Positions 1-7,766 are shown, numbered from the stretch's first letter. The stretch: 64,000 nucleotides of DNA from Flavobacterium sp. (GCF_027484705.1 NZ_JAIXSL010000016.1:1-64000); one strand, 5' to 3'. Made by a program: numbers and translations. The notes: a model not told the origin generated them from the letters alone.

Positions 1-112
1 CGACTTAAGGTGGTTATTGCGGCGGGGCTCACCTCTTCCCATCCCGAACAGAGTAGTTAAGCCCGCCTGCGCAGATGGTACTGCAATTTGTGGGAGAGTA
101 TGTCGTCGCCTT
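1..112 (+). rRNA. rrf: 5S ribosomal RNA, 5' end probably clipped by the window edge
   Basis: The core (GGGGCTCACCTCTTCCCATC, CCCGAACAGAGTAGTTAAGC) and the 3' arm ending GTCGTCGCC are typical bacteroidete 5S rRNA. The initial CGAC can pair with the terminal GTCG, so the window begins at or a few bases inside the mature 5' end. The 23S and 16S genes would lie to the left, outside the window. The exact ends are estimates. Confidence 0.9.
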
Positions 113-118
113 TTTAAG

Positions 119-155
119 AAAAACCCGTTGTGAAAACAGCGGGTTTTTTGTTTTT
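119..155 (+). terminator. rRNA operon terminator
   Basis: The stem CCCGTTGT / ACAGCGGG (one G-U pair) with a GAAA loop is followed by TTTTTTGTTTTT directly after 5S. This is a clear intrinsic terminator. Confidence 0.85.
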
Positions 156-160
156 AATAG

Positions 161-196
161 GTGCGACGCAGTTCGGCTAACGCCTCGGGTCGTCGC
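161..196. repeat. Dispersed CGGCTNNGCCTCGGGT repeat, copy 1
   Basis: The segment GTTCGGCTAACGCCTCGGGT shares its core with segments near 50178 and 52180. Here it sits between the first 5S terminator and a copy of the 5S tail. GCGACG and CGTCGC at its ends can pair into a hairpin. Function unknown. Confidence 0.55.
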
Positions 197-240
197 CTTT
201 TTTAGAAAACCCGTTGTGAAAACAACGGGTTTTTTGTTTT
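187..240 (+). repeat. Duplicated 5S tail plus second terminator
   Basis: GTCGTCGCC, a T-run and the terminator hairpin (CCCGTTGT GAAA ACAACGGG, then T-run) repeat bases 103-155 almost exactly with an 86-base offset. The second hairpin is perfectly paired. The result is a back-to-back double terminator behind the rRNA operon. Confidence 0.8.
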
Positions 241-305
241 AAGAATGTTTTGGGTTTTTTGTAAAATGGAATTACTACTTTTATAAATCCATAACAAACA
301 CTGCC

Positions 306-1004
306 ATGAGAAAATACTACTTCACCATAACCTCAATTTTAGTTTTAACCATCGGGATGAGTTCATGTTCTAACGAAGAAACCAAAACCCAAAACCAAGT
401 AGCTGCAAGACCATCAGTACCGATTTTGGATACTGAAGTAAGAATTGGCAACCAAATCTGGATGGCTAAAAACTTAAACGTAAATAAGTATAGAAATGGT
501 GATCCGATTCCTCAAGTGCAGCAAAGTGAAGCAATCGAATGGGAAACCCTTACGACAGGTGCCTGGTGTTATTGGCGGTCGGGTAATACTATTACTGATG
601 GGCGTATATATGGGAAACTCTATAATTGGTATGCAGTTAATGATCCGAGAGGACTGGCACCTGTTGGTTATCATATTCCTACGGAAGCTGAATGGAATAC
701 GCTGATTGCTTTTTTAGGTGGCGGAAACGTTGCAGGAGGAAAAATTAAAGCGATTTCTCCGTTGTGGAGAACCCCAAATACGGGAGCAACGAATAGTAGT
801 GGGTTTACGGCTCTACCTGGTGGTTTTTGCGATTCTTATACAGGTTCGTTTTATAATATAGGATTTAGTGCCGATTGGTGGAGTTCAACATCGTACGATG
901 CATCTACGGCTTTTCGTTGCGTAATCTACAACTATAGCAGTGCCATAAGCGAAGGAAGCATGGATAAACGTTTTGGAATTTCAGTTCGTTGTATCAAAGA
1001 TTAA
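306..1004 (+). CDS. FISUMP-domain lipoprotein
   Basis: This 232-residue secreted protein has a type II signal peptide with lipobox MSSC (Cys21), so it should be lipid-anchored in the envelope. The rest matches the Fibrobacter succinogenes major paralogous (FISUMP) domain: IGNQIWMAKNLNV near residue 47, YGKLYNWYAV, GYHIPTEAEWNTL, a WWSST core near residue 190, and a C-terminal SVRCIKD. The fold resembles C-type-lectin or formylglycine-like domains of surface proteins. The ligand is unknown. It stands alone after the rRNA operon. The ATG is the first in frame after a leader rich in stops. Confidence 0.85.
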   Translation: MRKYYFTITSILVLTIGMSSCSNEETKTQNQVAARPSVPILDTEVRIGNQIWMAKNLNVNKYRNGDPIPQVQQSEAIEWETLTTGAWCYWRSGNTITDGRIYGKLYNWYAVNDPRGLAPVGYHIPTEAEWNTLIAFLGGGNVAGGKIKAISPLWRTPNTGATNSSGFTALPGGFCDSYTGSFYNIGFSADWWSSTSYDASTAFRCVIYNYSSAISEGSMDKRFGISVRCIKD

Positions 1005-1009
1005 ACTGT

Positions 1010-1106
1010 TTCGCGTGAGGGATAGAGTTATTGTCTGAGCTCTTTTTCAGTGACGTGCAACGGCGCTGAAAAAAGCGAGTGCGAAAGCCCGACGGCGCCC
1101 GAAATG
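1010..1106. repeat. Intergenic hairpin element of a second type
   Basis: The 1005-1150 gap contains GGATAG, then the hairpin CTCTTTTTCAG ... CTGAAAAAAGCGAG, then GCGAAAGCCCG. The plan (GATAG, T-rich stem with a bulged purine, A-rich arm) resembles the seven-copy element elsewhere in this window, but the sequence differs and only one copy is present. No ORF is supported in this gap. Confidence 0.4.
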
Positions 1107-1150
1107 CTCTTTTGAAAAATTAAATATCGTCGCGCCGGCACGCCCAAACA

Positions 1151-1585
1151 TCACTCAATGTCTTTTATAAATTCATCATATTCTAGGTAAAACATCTCTA
1201 GCGCGTGCATTTTTTCAAAGAAGAAATCGTAAATAGCATCCCAATAAACGCGGTTGCTTACAGAGATTCCTAGTTTTTCAACCCATATTTTACTGATGGT
1301 TTTTCCGTTTTCCAATGTGTGGTTCTTTTGGTAGACCAAATCCTTAATGAATTCATCTTCCAGAATATTTTTCAGAGCCACAATCTTGTCAAAATAGGCG
1401 AGGCGTTTGTCTTCATTGCGATGCTCAATGTCAATGCTGACTTGCGCTTTGGTGTTATCGACAAAAAACTTAAAGGAAAAATCCTTGATTTTAGTATCGT
1501 ACAACACCCATTTGCGCGGATATTTCTCAGCGAAAGTGACCCAGAATTCTTGTTTAAGCCGTTGGTTTTCCTGTTTTGAATACAT
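1151..1585 (-). CDS. DUF4268 domain-containing protein
   Basis: This 144-residue soluble protein has no signal peptide or membrane segment. The pattern NQRLKQEFWVTFAEKYPRKW at the N-terminus, then SFKFFVDNTKAQVSIDIEH and a WDAIYDFFFEKM segment, is that of the DUF4268 family. Members are found alone, or fused to nuclease-like domains in some defence or repair proteins. A nuclease-associated role is known only for relatives and is not shown here. It is divergent from the Nudix gene, sharing a 113-bp intergenic region. Confidence 0.8.
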   Translation of the reverse strand: MYSKQENQRLKQEFWVTFAEKYPRKWVLYDTKIKDFSFKFFVDNTKAQVSIDIEHRNEDKRLAYFDKIVALKNILEDEFIKDLVYQKNHTLENGKTISKIWVEKLGISVSNRVYWDAIYDFFFEKMHALEMFYLEYDEFIKDIE

Positions 1586-1698
1586 GAATTTTATTGGTTG
1601 CTTTGGTCAATTTTAAGGGAATGCTCCCGATGCGTTTTAATTTTTGTAAATTCGTACGCAACCGAACCGATTCCCAAGCTGCAAAAATACGCTTTGTT

Positions 1699-2337
1699 AT
1701 GGATTTTCAGACCTTTCTTGATTGTATTCCCAAACTCGAACGCGAAATATTGTTGGGCGAAGCGGCGCACGTACTGATGACGCCACCCGAACGCGCCGAT
1801 ATTATGAAGACGCTCGATATTGAAAAAGCCAATCCGCGCAAAGCCGCCGTGATGATGTTGTTTTATCCGCGTAATGAAAAAACGAATATCATCCTGATTT
1901 TGCGCAATTCTTATAAAGGCGTGCATTCCTCCCAAATCGCATTTCCCGGCGGTAAAGTAGAAGAAAGCGATGATTCTTTGATGCACACGGCGCTCAGAGA
2001 AACGCACGAAGAAATCGGAATTGCACCAGAACAAATTACCGTCATCAGACCTTTCAGTGAGGTGTATATTCCGCCGAGTAATTTTATGGTATCGCCTTTT
2101 TTGGGTTACAGCAATGACACGCTGATTTTTAAACCTGATCCATCGGAAGTTGCCGGTATCATTGAGTTTCCGATTGAAAATTTTCTCGATGATACCATTG
2201 TTGTCAACCGTATGATGGAAACCGCTTATTCAAAATCGATTGCGGTTCCGTCATTCAAAATCTACGACCATTATGTTTGGGGCGCTACGGCGATGATGCT
2301 CAGCGAATTGAAAGAAACCCTAAAAAACGTACTTTAG
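1699..2337 (+). CDS. Nudix hydrolase, CoA pyrophosphatase (NudL-like)
   Basis: This protein probably hydrolyses CoA and acyl-CoA to phosphopantetheine plus 3',5'-ADP. It carries the CoA-pyrophosphatase signature SSQIAFPGGKVEES, overlapping the Nudix box that ends LRETHEEIGI. The box spacing (one extra residue before RE) is the one seen in NudL. The ATG at 1699 gives 212 residues starting MDFQTFLD. The ORF-track start at 1594 adds 35 residues of low-complexity translation that is not family-like. It lies just upstream of the PlsC-like gene on the same strand, with a 49-bp gap. Confidence 0.87.
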   Translation: MDFQTFLDCIPKLEREILLGEAAHVLMTPPERADIMKTLDIEKANPRKAAVMMLFYPRNEKTNIILILRNSYKGVHSSQIAFPGGKVEESDDSLMHTALRETHEEIGIAPEQITVIRPFSEVYIPPSNFMVSPFLGYSNDTLIFKPDPSEVAGIIEFPIENFLDDTIVVNRMMETAYSKSIAVPSFKIYDHYVWGATAMMLSELKETLKNVL

Positions 2338-2386
2338 AATGCCATCTAATTTGTAAATTAGCCTCCTGTTTTCAAATTTAAGTTAC

Positions 2387-3196
2387 ATGGGGTTATTCAA
2401 AAGAAATCCTTTCGGACATATACTTTTCATCAAAAAATGGCTGATCCGCATTTTCGGCGCCATCACGCACAAACGTTACCGCGGTTTTAATGATTTGCAA
2501 ATTGACGGTTCTGAAATCATCAGGGCTTTACCAGACAGAAACGTGCTTTTCATTTCAAACCATCAGACTTATTTTGCCGATGTCGTGGCGATGTTTCACG
2601 TGTTCAACGCCAGTTTGAGCGGTCGTGAAGACAACATCAAAAACATAGGTTATTTATGGCAGCCCAAAATGAATATCTATTATGTGGCCGCAAGTGAAAC
2701 CATGAAATCGGGTTTACTTCCAAGAATTTTAGCTTATGTTGGGGCAATCTCCGTAGAAAGAACCTGGCGCGCCGGAGGAAAAGATGTCGCAGAGAAACGC
2801 GAAGTCAATCCGAACGATACTGAAAATATCGGTATCGCGCTCGAAGACGGTTGGGTGATTACGTTTCCGCAAGGCACCACCAAATCGTTCAAACCCGTAA
2901 GAAAAGGTACGGCGCACATCATCAAACAATACAAACCTGTGGTCGTTCCGATTGTTATTGACGGTTTCCGCCGTTCGTTTGATAAGAAAGGGTTGAGACT
3001 TAAGAAGAAAGGCATTTTGCAATCCTTCATCATCAAGGAACCGCTACACATTGATTATGAAAACGACACGATCGATCAAATTGTGGAAAAAGTGGAATAT
3101 GCTATAGAACAACATCCGTCATTTTTAAAAGTCATTCCGACAGAAGAAATTGAAGCGCAGGAAGAGCTCAATCAATTGAGGCAGTGGAAAGTTTAA
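2387..3196 (+). CDS. 1-acyl-sn-glycerol-3-phosphate acyltransferase family protein (PlsC-like)
   Basis: This probable membrane-associated acyltransferase of phospholipid synthesis would use acyl-ACP or acyl-CoA on a glycerophosphate-type acceptor. The LPLAT fold is indicated by SNHQTYFAD (residues 57-65), VGAISVERTW (about 118-127) and FPQGTT (160-165). Two points differ from textbook PlsC: the catalytic block has five residues between His59 and Asp65 rather than four, and FPEGTR reads FPQGTT. The acceptor is therefore uncertain, and an ornithine- or glycine-lipid acyltransferase is possible. The length of 269 residues is normal. A heptamer repeat array follows the stop codon. Confidence 0.8.
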   Translation: MGLFKRNPFGHILFIKKWLIRIFGAITHKRYRGFNDLQIDGSEIIRALPDRNVLFISNHQTYFADVVAMFHVFNASLSGREDNIKNIGYLWQPKMNIYYVAASETMKSGLLPRILAYVGAISVERTWRAGGKDVAEKREVNPNDTENIGIALEDGWVITFPQGTTKSFKPVRKGTAHIIKQYKPVVVPIVIDGFRRSFDKKGLRLKKKGILQSFIIKEPLHIDYENDTIDQIVEKVEYAIEQHPSFLKVIPTEEIEAQEELNQLRQWKV

Positions 3197-3201
3197 TTTA
3201 A

Positions 3202-3257
3202 TTGATAATTGATAATTGATAATTGATAATTGATAATTGATAATTGATAATTGATAA
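3202..3257. repeat. TTGATAA heptamer tandem array (8 copies)
   Basis: Eight perfect copies of the 7-bp unit TTGATAA directly follow the acyltransferase gene. An inverted partial copy (TTATCAATTATCCA, 3315-3328) lies beyond the terminator. Shorter arrays of the same unit occur at 50122-50149 and 52204-52224. The copy number is likely to vary by slippage. Confidence 0.95.
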
Positions 3258-3280
3258 TTTTTTAAAATAGACATCAAAAG

Positions 3281-3312
3281 AAAAAGACGCAATTCTTAAA
3301 CCGCGCCTTTTT
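3281..3312. terminator. Bidirectional terminator between convergent genes
   Basis: AAAAAGACGC and GCGCCTTTTT form a near-perfect inverted repeat (one mismatch) with an A-run on the left and a T-run on the right. It lies between the acyltransferase and the convergent membrane protein gene and can serve both. Confidence 0.6.
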
Positions 3313-3332
3313 AATTATCAATTATCCATTGT

Positions 3333-3974
3333 TTAAAGCTCAATTTTCTTCAATTCCTTATAATTCGCAAATAATTTCTTGAGTAAAATTCCGTAAAGCA
3401 ATTTATAGAAGAGCCAGAAAACGCCAATGATTACGGCGATAAATACCAGCGAAATAGCAACACAGAAACAAAGGAACACAGACTTGTGTCCTTCGGAAAC
3501 CTGTTGGTTCATCAGCGAAATCATATCCGGATTGTGGTAGAACATCATCACGATTGAAATGACAATCGTCAGCGTCACGATGAATAAATTATACCAGATG
3601 TAATACTGCACCGTGCGACGCGTGCTCAAAATACTTTGCATCAGTTTTCTTGTAGAATCGAGTGTTGAGATCGAGCGGTAGTTTTTATAGAATACATAAA
3701 TAAATCCGACCACAACTACATAATTAAAGACATTCACAATCAGCATGATATCATCAATGCCGTAAGATTCCAATTTGCTTTGGTATTTTTCATCGCTGAA
3801 TAAGACCGAAATGATATTCCAGAACACAAATTCCAGGATGCTGATGATGAGAATCCATTTAACAATCGACGACGATTTCAGGTGCAACATGCCATAAATA
3901 TCCTTCTCCGTCACCTGATCGTACGAACGCTCCTCATTTTTCCAGGCTTTTTTTAGTACATCTAACTCTTCCAT
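3333..3974 (-). CDS. Membrane protein encoded with an ECF sigma factor
   Basis: This 213-residue protein has a soluble N-terminus (MEELDVLKKAWKNEERSYDQ) followed by about four hydrophobic segments near residues 38-60, 78-98, 122-145 and 165-195. It starts 5 bp after the sigma-factor stop codon, so the two are almost certainly co-transcribed. The position and cytoplasmic N-terminus suggest an anti-sigma or sensory role, but no zinc-finger anti-sigma motif or other known domain is visible. Similar flavobacterial proteins are often mislabelled as beta-carotene monooxygenase, and nothing here supports that name. Confidence 0.7.
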   Translation of the reverse strand: MEELDVLKKAWKNEERSYDQVTEKDIYGMLHLKSSSIVKWILIISILEFVFWNIISVLFSDEKYQSKLESYGIDDIMLIVNVFNYVVVVGFIYVFYKNYRSISTLDSTRKLMQSILSTRRTVQYYIWYNLFIVTLTIVISIVMMFYHNPDMISLMNQQVSEGHKSVFLCFCVAISLVFIAVIIGVFWLFYKLLYGILLKKLFANYKELKKIEL

Positions 3975-3979
3975 AATCC

Positions 3980-4474
3980 TTAAGGATTTAATATTTTTTT
4001 CAATTTCGTTTTAATTCTGTTCATCTTCACCCGGGCATTCACTTGACTGATTCCTAATGTTTCTGATATTTCTTCGTAATCCTTATCTTCGAGGTACATA
4101 TATACGAGCGCTTTCTCAATATCGTTCAACTGATAGACCGCTTCGTACATCAGTTTGATTTGTTCTTCTTCCTCGTAATTGTATTCTTCCTGTTTGATAA
4201 AGTGGTTGGTCGTGTCGAAAGACGAAGTAGCGATCGATCGCGTGCTCTTTCGATACAAAGTAATAGCCGTATTGAGCGCTACACGGTATGCCCAAGTTGA
4301 GAATTTGCTCTCGCCGCGGAATTTCGGAAACGCCTTCCAAAGCTGGATCGTAATTTCCTGAAACAAGTCTTTATGTGCATCTTCACCAGAAGTATACAAC
4401 CGACAAATCTTGTGGATGATATTCTGGTTTTCCTTCAATTGCTTGACAAAAGACTGCTCTAATTCCTGACTCAT
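3980..4474 (-). CDS. RNA polymerase sigma factor, ECF (sigma-70) family
   Basis: This is an alternative sigma factor of 164 residues, the usual ECF size. Region 2 is visible as DLFQEITIQLWKAF and FRGESKFSTWAYRVALNTA (residues about 35-75). Region 4 is a helix-turn-helix near the C-terminus (YEEISETLGISQVNARVKMN). It should direct polymerase to a small regulon in response to an envelope signal. It leads a two-gene operon with the membrane protein at 3333-3974, and an ECF-like promoter lies directly upstream, suggesting autoregulation. Confidence 0.92.
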   Translation of the reverse strand: MSQELEQSFVKQLKENQNIIHKICRLYTSGEDAHKDLFQEITIQLWKAFPKFRGESKFSTWAYRVALNTAITLYRKSTRSIATSSFDTTNHFIKQEEYNYEEEEQIKLMYEAVYQLNDIEKALVYMYLEDKDYEEISETLGISQVNARVKMNRIKTKLKKILNP

Positions 4475-4480
4475 AACTGC

Positions 4481-4510
4481 GTTAGTAAACCGTTCGCGGA
4501 TTTTGTTACA
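4481..4510 (-). promoter_or_regulatory. Candidate ECF-type promoter of the sigma-factor operon
   Basis: On the minus strand TGTAAC (4505-4510) is separated by 16 bp from TTACTAAC (4481-4488), just ahead of the sigma start. A -35 block containing AAC with a 15-17 bp spacer is the usual ECF layout. Autoregulation is an inference. Confidence 0.35.
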
Positions 4511-4527
4511 AGGTACTTATTTTTTGT

Positions 4528-4633
4528 CAGGAGCACAACAGTCCGTTTCGGTTCACGCCTGGACCCGCTATCCGCTAAATCTTTTATGCCGAACCCCGGC
4601 ACAAAAGGATACCGCTGCTATCGGGGCTAATGG
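4528..4633 (+). repeat. Dispersed hairpin element, copy A (with internal insertion)
   Basis: Conserved parts are CAGGAGC, CCCGCTATCCGCTAAATC, the hairpin CTTTTATGCCG / CGGCACAAAAG, and CTATCGGGGCTA. About 29 extra bases lie between the 5' AGC block and CCCG compared with the other copies. It fills much of the 308-bp gap between the sigma factor and ndh. The rest of that gap holds the two promoter candidates. Confidence 0.85.
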
Positions 4634-4715
4634 TTGAACAATCATTTCCGAATCACTTTTTCAAAATTTGCGACGGTCAACCATTTTCAAAATTCCCACA
4701 TTCTGCAATACTGGT

Positions 4716-4746
4716 TTTGATGCCGAATCCAAACGTCGTATCTTAG
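4716..4746 (+). promoter_or_regulatory. Promoter of ndh
   Basis: TTTG (4716-4719), an exact 19-bp spacer and TATCTTAG (4739-4746) match the Bacteroidota housekeeping consensus TTTG-N19-TAnnTTTG, except for one base in the -7 box. The start codon is 37 bp downstream. Confidence 0.55.
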
Positions 4747-4782
4747 AGCCAAACAACTTTATTTTCTTAGAACCACAAAAAA

Positions 4783-6084
4783 ATGAACATTCCAAACACT
4801 CAACTCCCAAGAATCGTCATCATAGGCGGAGGATTCGCCGGAATCTCGCTCGCCAAAAAACTCAAAAACAAAAACGTGCAAGTCGTACTCATCGATAAAC
4901 ACAACTACCATACGTTTCAACCTCTGTTATATCAAGTTGCTACCGGTGGGTTAGAAGCGGGTTCCATCGCATATCCCATCCGAAAAATCATTCAGGAATA
5001 TCCGGATTTCTATTTCCGATTGAGCCGCGTCAACGAAATCGATACCCAAAACCAAATTGTAAAATCAGATATAGGAGAACTGCATTACGATTATCTCGTG
5101 CTCGCGAACGGTTCCAAAACCAATTATTTCGGCAACAAGGAAATCGAGCGCAACAGCATGTCGATGAAGACGATCCCGCAATCGCTGAACATCCGCAGCC
5201 TGATTCTCGAAAATTTAGAACAAGCCTTATTGGTCAATGATGAGAACGAACGCAATGCTTATATGAATTTTTGCTTAGTCGGTGGCGGCCCAACAGGCGT
5301 AGAGCTCGCAGGCGCTTTAGCCGAAATGAAAAACGCGATCCTGCAGAAAGATTATCCGGATCTCAACATCGGCAATATGCAAATCAATCTGATTCAAGGT
5401 GATGATAGAATTCTCAATACGATGAGCCAAAACGCCTCTGATGAAGCTGAAAAATTCCTCATCAATCTGGGCGTCAAGGTGCACAAAAACGTACGTGTAT
5501 TGAATTATGACGGAAGAACCATCACAACCAATTCGAACTTAACTTTCGATTCAGCTACAGTCATCTGGACCGCTGGTGTTCAAGGCGCTATGATTCCGGG
5601 AATCAAATCAGAATCTATTGCAAAAGGCAACAGAATCCGTGTCAATGCGTTCAGTCAGGTTTTGGGTTACGACAATATTTTCGCGCTCGGCGATATCGCT
5701 TCGATGGAAACTAAAGAATACCCAAACGGACATCCCATGGTCGCGCAGCCCGCGATGCAACAAGGAAAATTATTAGGCGAAAACCTCCTCAAAAAAATTA
5801 AAAACCAACCAATGAAACCGTTCGAATACCACGACAAAGGTTCGATGGCCACAATCGGTAGAAACAAAGCCGTAGTCGATTTGCCTCACTACAAATTCAG
5901 CGGCGTCTTCGCTTGGTTCGTCTGGATGTTCGTGCATTTGTTTTCTTTAATTGGTTTCAAAAACAAAGCGGTGGTGTTTTTAAACTGGGTCTACAATTAC
6001 ATCATTTTTGACCGTGAAGGCCGATTGATCATCAGACCCTACAAGAAAAAAAGTTTTACCACATTCACCACCGACGAAGTCTAA
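4783..6084 (+). CDS. ndh: Type II NADH dehydrogenase (NDH-2)
   Basis: This single-subunit FAD enzyme oxidises NADH and reduces quinone at the inner face of the cytoplasmic membrane without pumping protons. Residues 11-20 (IVIIGGGFAG) form the FAD-binding Rossmann motif. A second motif (VGGGPTGVELAGAL, near residue 165) binds NADH. NIFALGDIA near residue 300 is the FAD-contacting end motif. The hydrophobic C-terminal part (FAWFVWMFVHLFSLIGF) fits membrane anchoring. The length of 433 residues is typical. It is followed 9 bp later by the YitT gene, probably one transcript. Confidence 0.9.
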   Translation: MNIPNTQLPRIVIIGGGFAGISLAKKLKNKNVQVVLIDKHNYHTFQPLLYQVATGGLEAGSIAYPIRKIIQEYPDFYFRLSRVNEIDTQNQIVKSDIGELHYDYLVLANGSKTNYFGNKEIERNSMSMKTIPQSLNIRSLILENLEQALLVNDENERNAYMNFCLVGGGPTGVELAGALAEMKNAILQKDYPDLNIGNMQINLIQGDDRILNTMSQNASDEAEKFLINLGVKVHKNVRVLNYDGRTITTNSNLTFDSATVIWTAGVQGAMIPGIKSESIAKGNRIRVNAFSQVLGYDNIFALGDIASMETKEYPNGHPMVAQPAMQQGKLLGENLLKKIKNQPMKPFEYHDKGSMATIGRNKAVVDLPHYKFSGVFAWFVWMFVHLFSLIGFKNKAVVFLNWVYNYIIFDREGRLIIRPYKKKSFTTFTTDEV

Positions 6085-6093
6085 AAAACAACC

Positions 6094-6969
6094 ATGAAGC
6101 ACCACCAGAAAACAAAAATAAAAAGGCACATCAAAGACTTTATTCTTATCGTATCCGGAATTTTTTCGGCCGCTTTGGGATTTAAAGGTTTTCTGTTGAC
6201 GAATCATTTCATTGATGGAGGCGCCACAGGAATTTCATTATTGATTTCTGTAATCACGCCCATTCCTTTGTATATGTTGATTGTAGCGATTAATATTCCG
6301 TTTATCATTTTAGGGTACAACATCATTGGTAAAGCTTTCGCCATCAAAACCACACTGGCCATTATAGGTTTGGCTTTGGTCGTGGGCACTGTCACGTTCC
6401 CGAATGTTACCGACGATAATTTATTGGTCGCTGTTTTTGGAGGTTTCTTCCTGGGCGCCGGCATCGGATTATCGGTTCGCGGCGGTGCTGTCATCGATGG
6501 CACGGAAGTTTTAGCGATTTATCTGAGCCGGAAATTCGGAACTACGATTGGCGACATTATTATTGTAATCAATGTGGTGATTTTCTCCGCTGCGGCTTAT
6601 TTTCTGACGATTGAAATCGCACTTTATTCGATGATTACTTATTTGGCCGCTTCCAAAACACTCGACTTCATCATCGACGGCATCGAGGAATATATGGGCG
6701 TCACGATCGTTTCTCCAAAAAGTGAAGCAATCAAGAAACTCATTATTGAAGTGCTCGGCCACGGCGTAACAACCTACAAAGGAAAAAGCGGTTACGGCAA
6801 AAATGGCGAAAGCGGCAATGTTGAAATCGTTTACACCGTCGTAACTCGTTTAGAACTCAACCGACTCAAATCTGAAATCGAAAAGGTCGATGAGCACGCT
6901 TTTGTGATCATCAGCAGCGTGCGTGATACCAAAGGCGGTATGGTGCCCAAACGCGGATTGAAGTATTAA
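6094..6969 (+). CDS. YitT family membrane protein (DUF2179 C-terminal domain)
   Basis: This 291-residue integral membrane protein has five to six hydrophobic segments (residues about 15-190), including the YitT hallmark HFIDGGATGISLL near residue 38. A C-terminal soluble DUF2179 domain follows (GVTTYKGKSGYGK ... VVTRLELNRL ... VRDTKGG). The family's function is not settled; a transport role is assumed. It sits 9 bp downstream of ndh, which suggests co-expression, but a functional link is unproven. Confidence 0.88.
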   Translation: MKHHQKTKIKRHIKDFILIVSGIFSAALGFKGFLLTNHFIDGGATGISLLISVITPIPLYMLIVAINIPFIILGYNIIGKAFAIKTTLAIIGLALVVGTVTFPNVTDDNLLVAVFGGFFLGAGIGLSVRGGAVIDGTEVLAIYLSRKFGTTIGDIIIVINVVIFSAAAYFLTIEIALYSMITYLAASKTLDFIIDGIEEYMGVTIVSPKSEAIKKLIIEVLGHGVTTYKGKSGYGKNGESGNVEIVYTVVTRLELNRLKSEIEKVDEHAFVIISSVRDTKGGMVPKRGLKY

Positions 6970-7012
6970 AAAACACCACACGAATTGCAGATTAATCTGT
7001 GCGGTATTTTTT
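6967..7012. terminator. Terminator between convergent genes
   Basis: AAAAAACACC(A)C and GTGCGGTATTTTTT flank an inner palindrome CAGATTAATCTG, forming a long stem with A-run and T-run ends. It separates the YitT gene from the convergent lipoprotein gene. Confidence 0.6.
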
Positions 7013-7703
7013 AATTAACGATATGGTACGAAACCAATCGGTTCTCCCAGTATACAGGACTTGAAACATAAGCATTGGTTTTTTTTACCAGTCCAATCTG
7101 TCTTTGATAGTCACTTTCAACAGATTTATTGATGATTGGCATAGTGCCTTCAGGAGAAGTATATTCAAGCACCAAAGGAGAAACTGTATAATTGTTCCCT
7201 TCGACGATGATATTGGTATTAGGATATACGCTGGCGAAATAAGTACCTGATTCTTGAACGACAGTGTTTTGATAGGTTGTATCATCTCCTGGATGTCTCA
7301 TAATGTTGAGCTGACCCGCTGTCGTTGGATCCTCATATAAGAAACCATTAGGGTTACTGCCCACAAGATGCCCGAATTCATCAACCCTCAGGTATTCGTA
7401 GTTGTACTGTGGATTCATGGTTTCTGTCGCATTTCCAATCTTATGGCGTAATTTGGAAAATTCAATTCCCTCAATATTGACGATCGATAGTACTTCAACA
7501 CTGTCGATTTTTCCGGTGAAATTATATTCATCCAGATTATCATAACTATTCTTATATTCTTTATAAACCCATTCATTTCCCACATTCAAATTGAAAAAAG
7601 CAGGTAAAGGTTCAGGTTCCGAATCGGAATTGCTGCTGCACGAACTGGCTGTTAGGGCCATCAAAACTAAAAAAGGCGTGGTTTGTCTGAAGTTGATTTT
7701 CAT
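7011..7703 (-). CDS. Hypothetical lipoprotein
   Basis: This 230-residue protein has a lipoprotein signal peptide (MKINFRQTTPFLVLMALTAS, then SC with Cys22) followed by a Ser/Asp/Glu/Pro-rich linker. The mature part begins FFNLNVGNEWVYKEY, a pattern common in bacteroidete lipoproteins of unknown role that start with a 'GNEWVY' strand. No catalytic motif is recognisable. It is a monocistronic gene in the minus-strand block with DUF3810, 63 bp from that gene. Confidence 0.75.
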   Translation of the reverse strand: MKINFRQTTPFLVLMALTASSCSSNSDSEPEPLPAFFNLNVGNEWVYKEYKNSYDNLDEYNFTGKIDSVEVLSIVNIEGIEFSKLRHKIGNATETMNPQYNYEYLRVDEFGHLVGSNPNGFLYEDPTTAGQLNIMRHPGDDTTYQNTVVQESGTYFASVYPNTNIIVEGNNYTVSPLVLEYTSPEGTMPIINKSVESDYQRQIGLVKKTNAYVSSPVYWENRLVSYHIVN

Positions 7704-7766
7704 TATATTGGGTTTTTAAATTCCTAATACAACGACAATTATAAGTAAGTATTGTTTGGGTTTTAA

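Noticed and set aside
3202-3257. Short tandem array that might be taken for a CRISPR
   Set aside because: The units are 7 bp with no spacers and no cas genes nearby. It is a simple tandem repeat.
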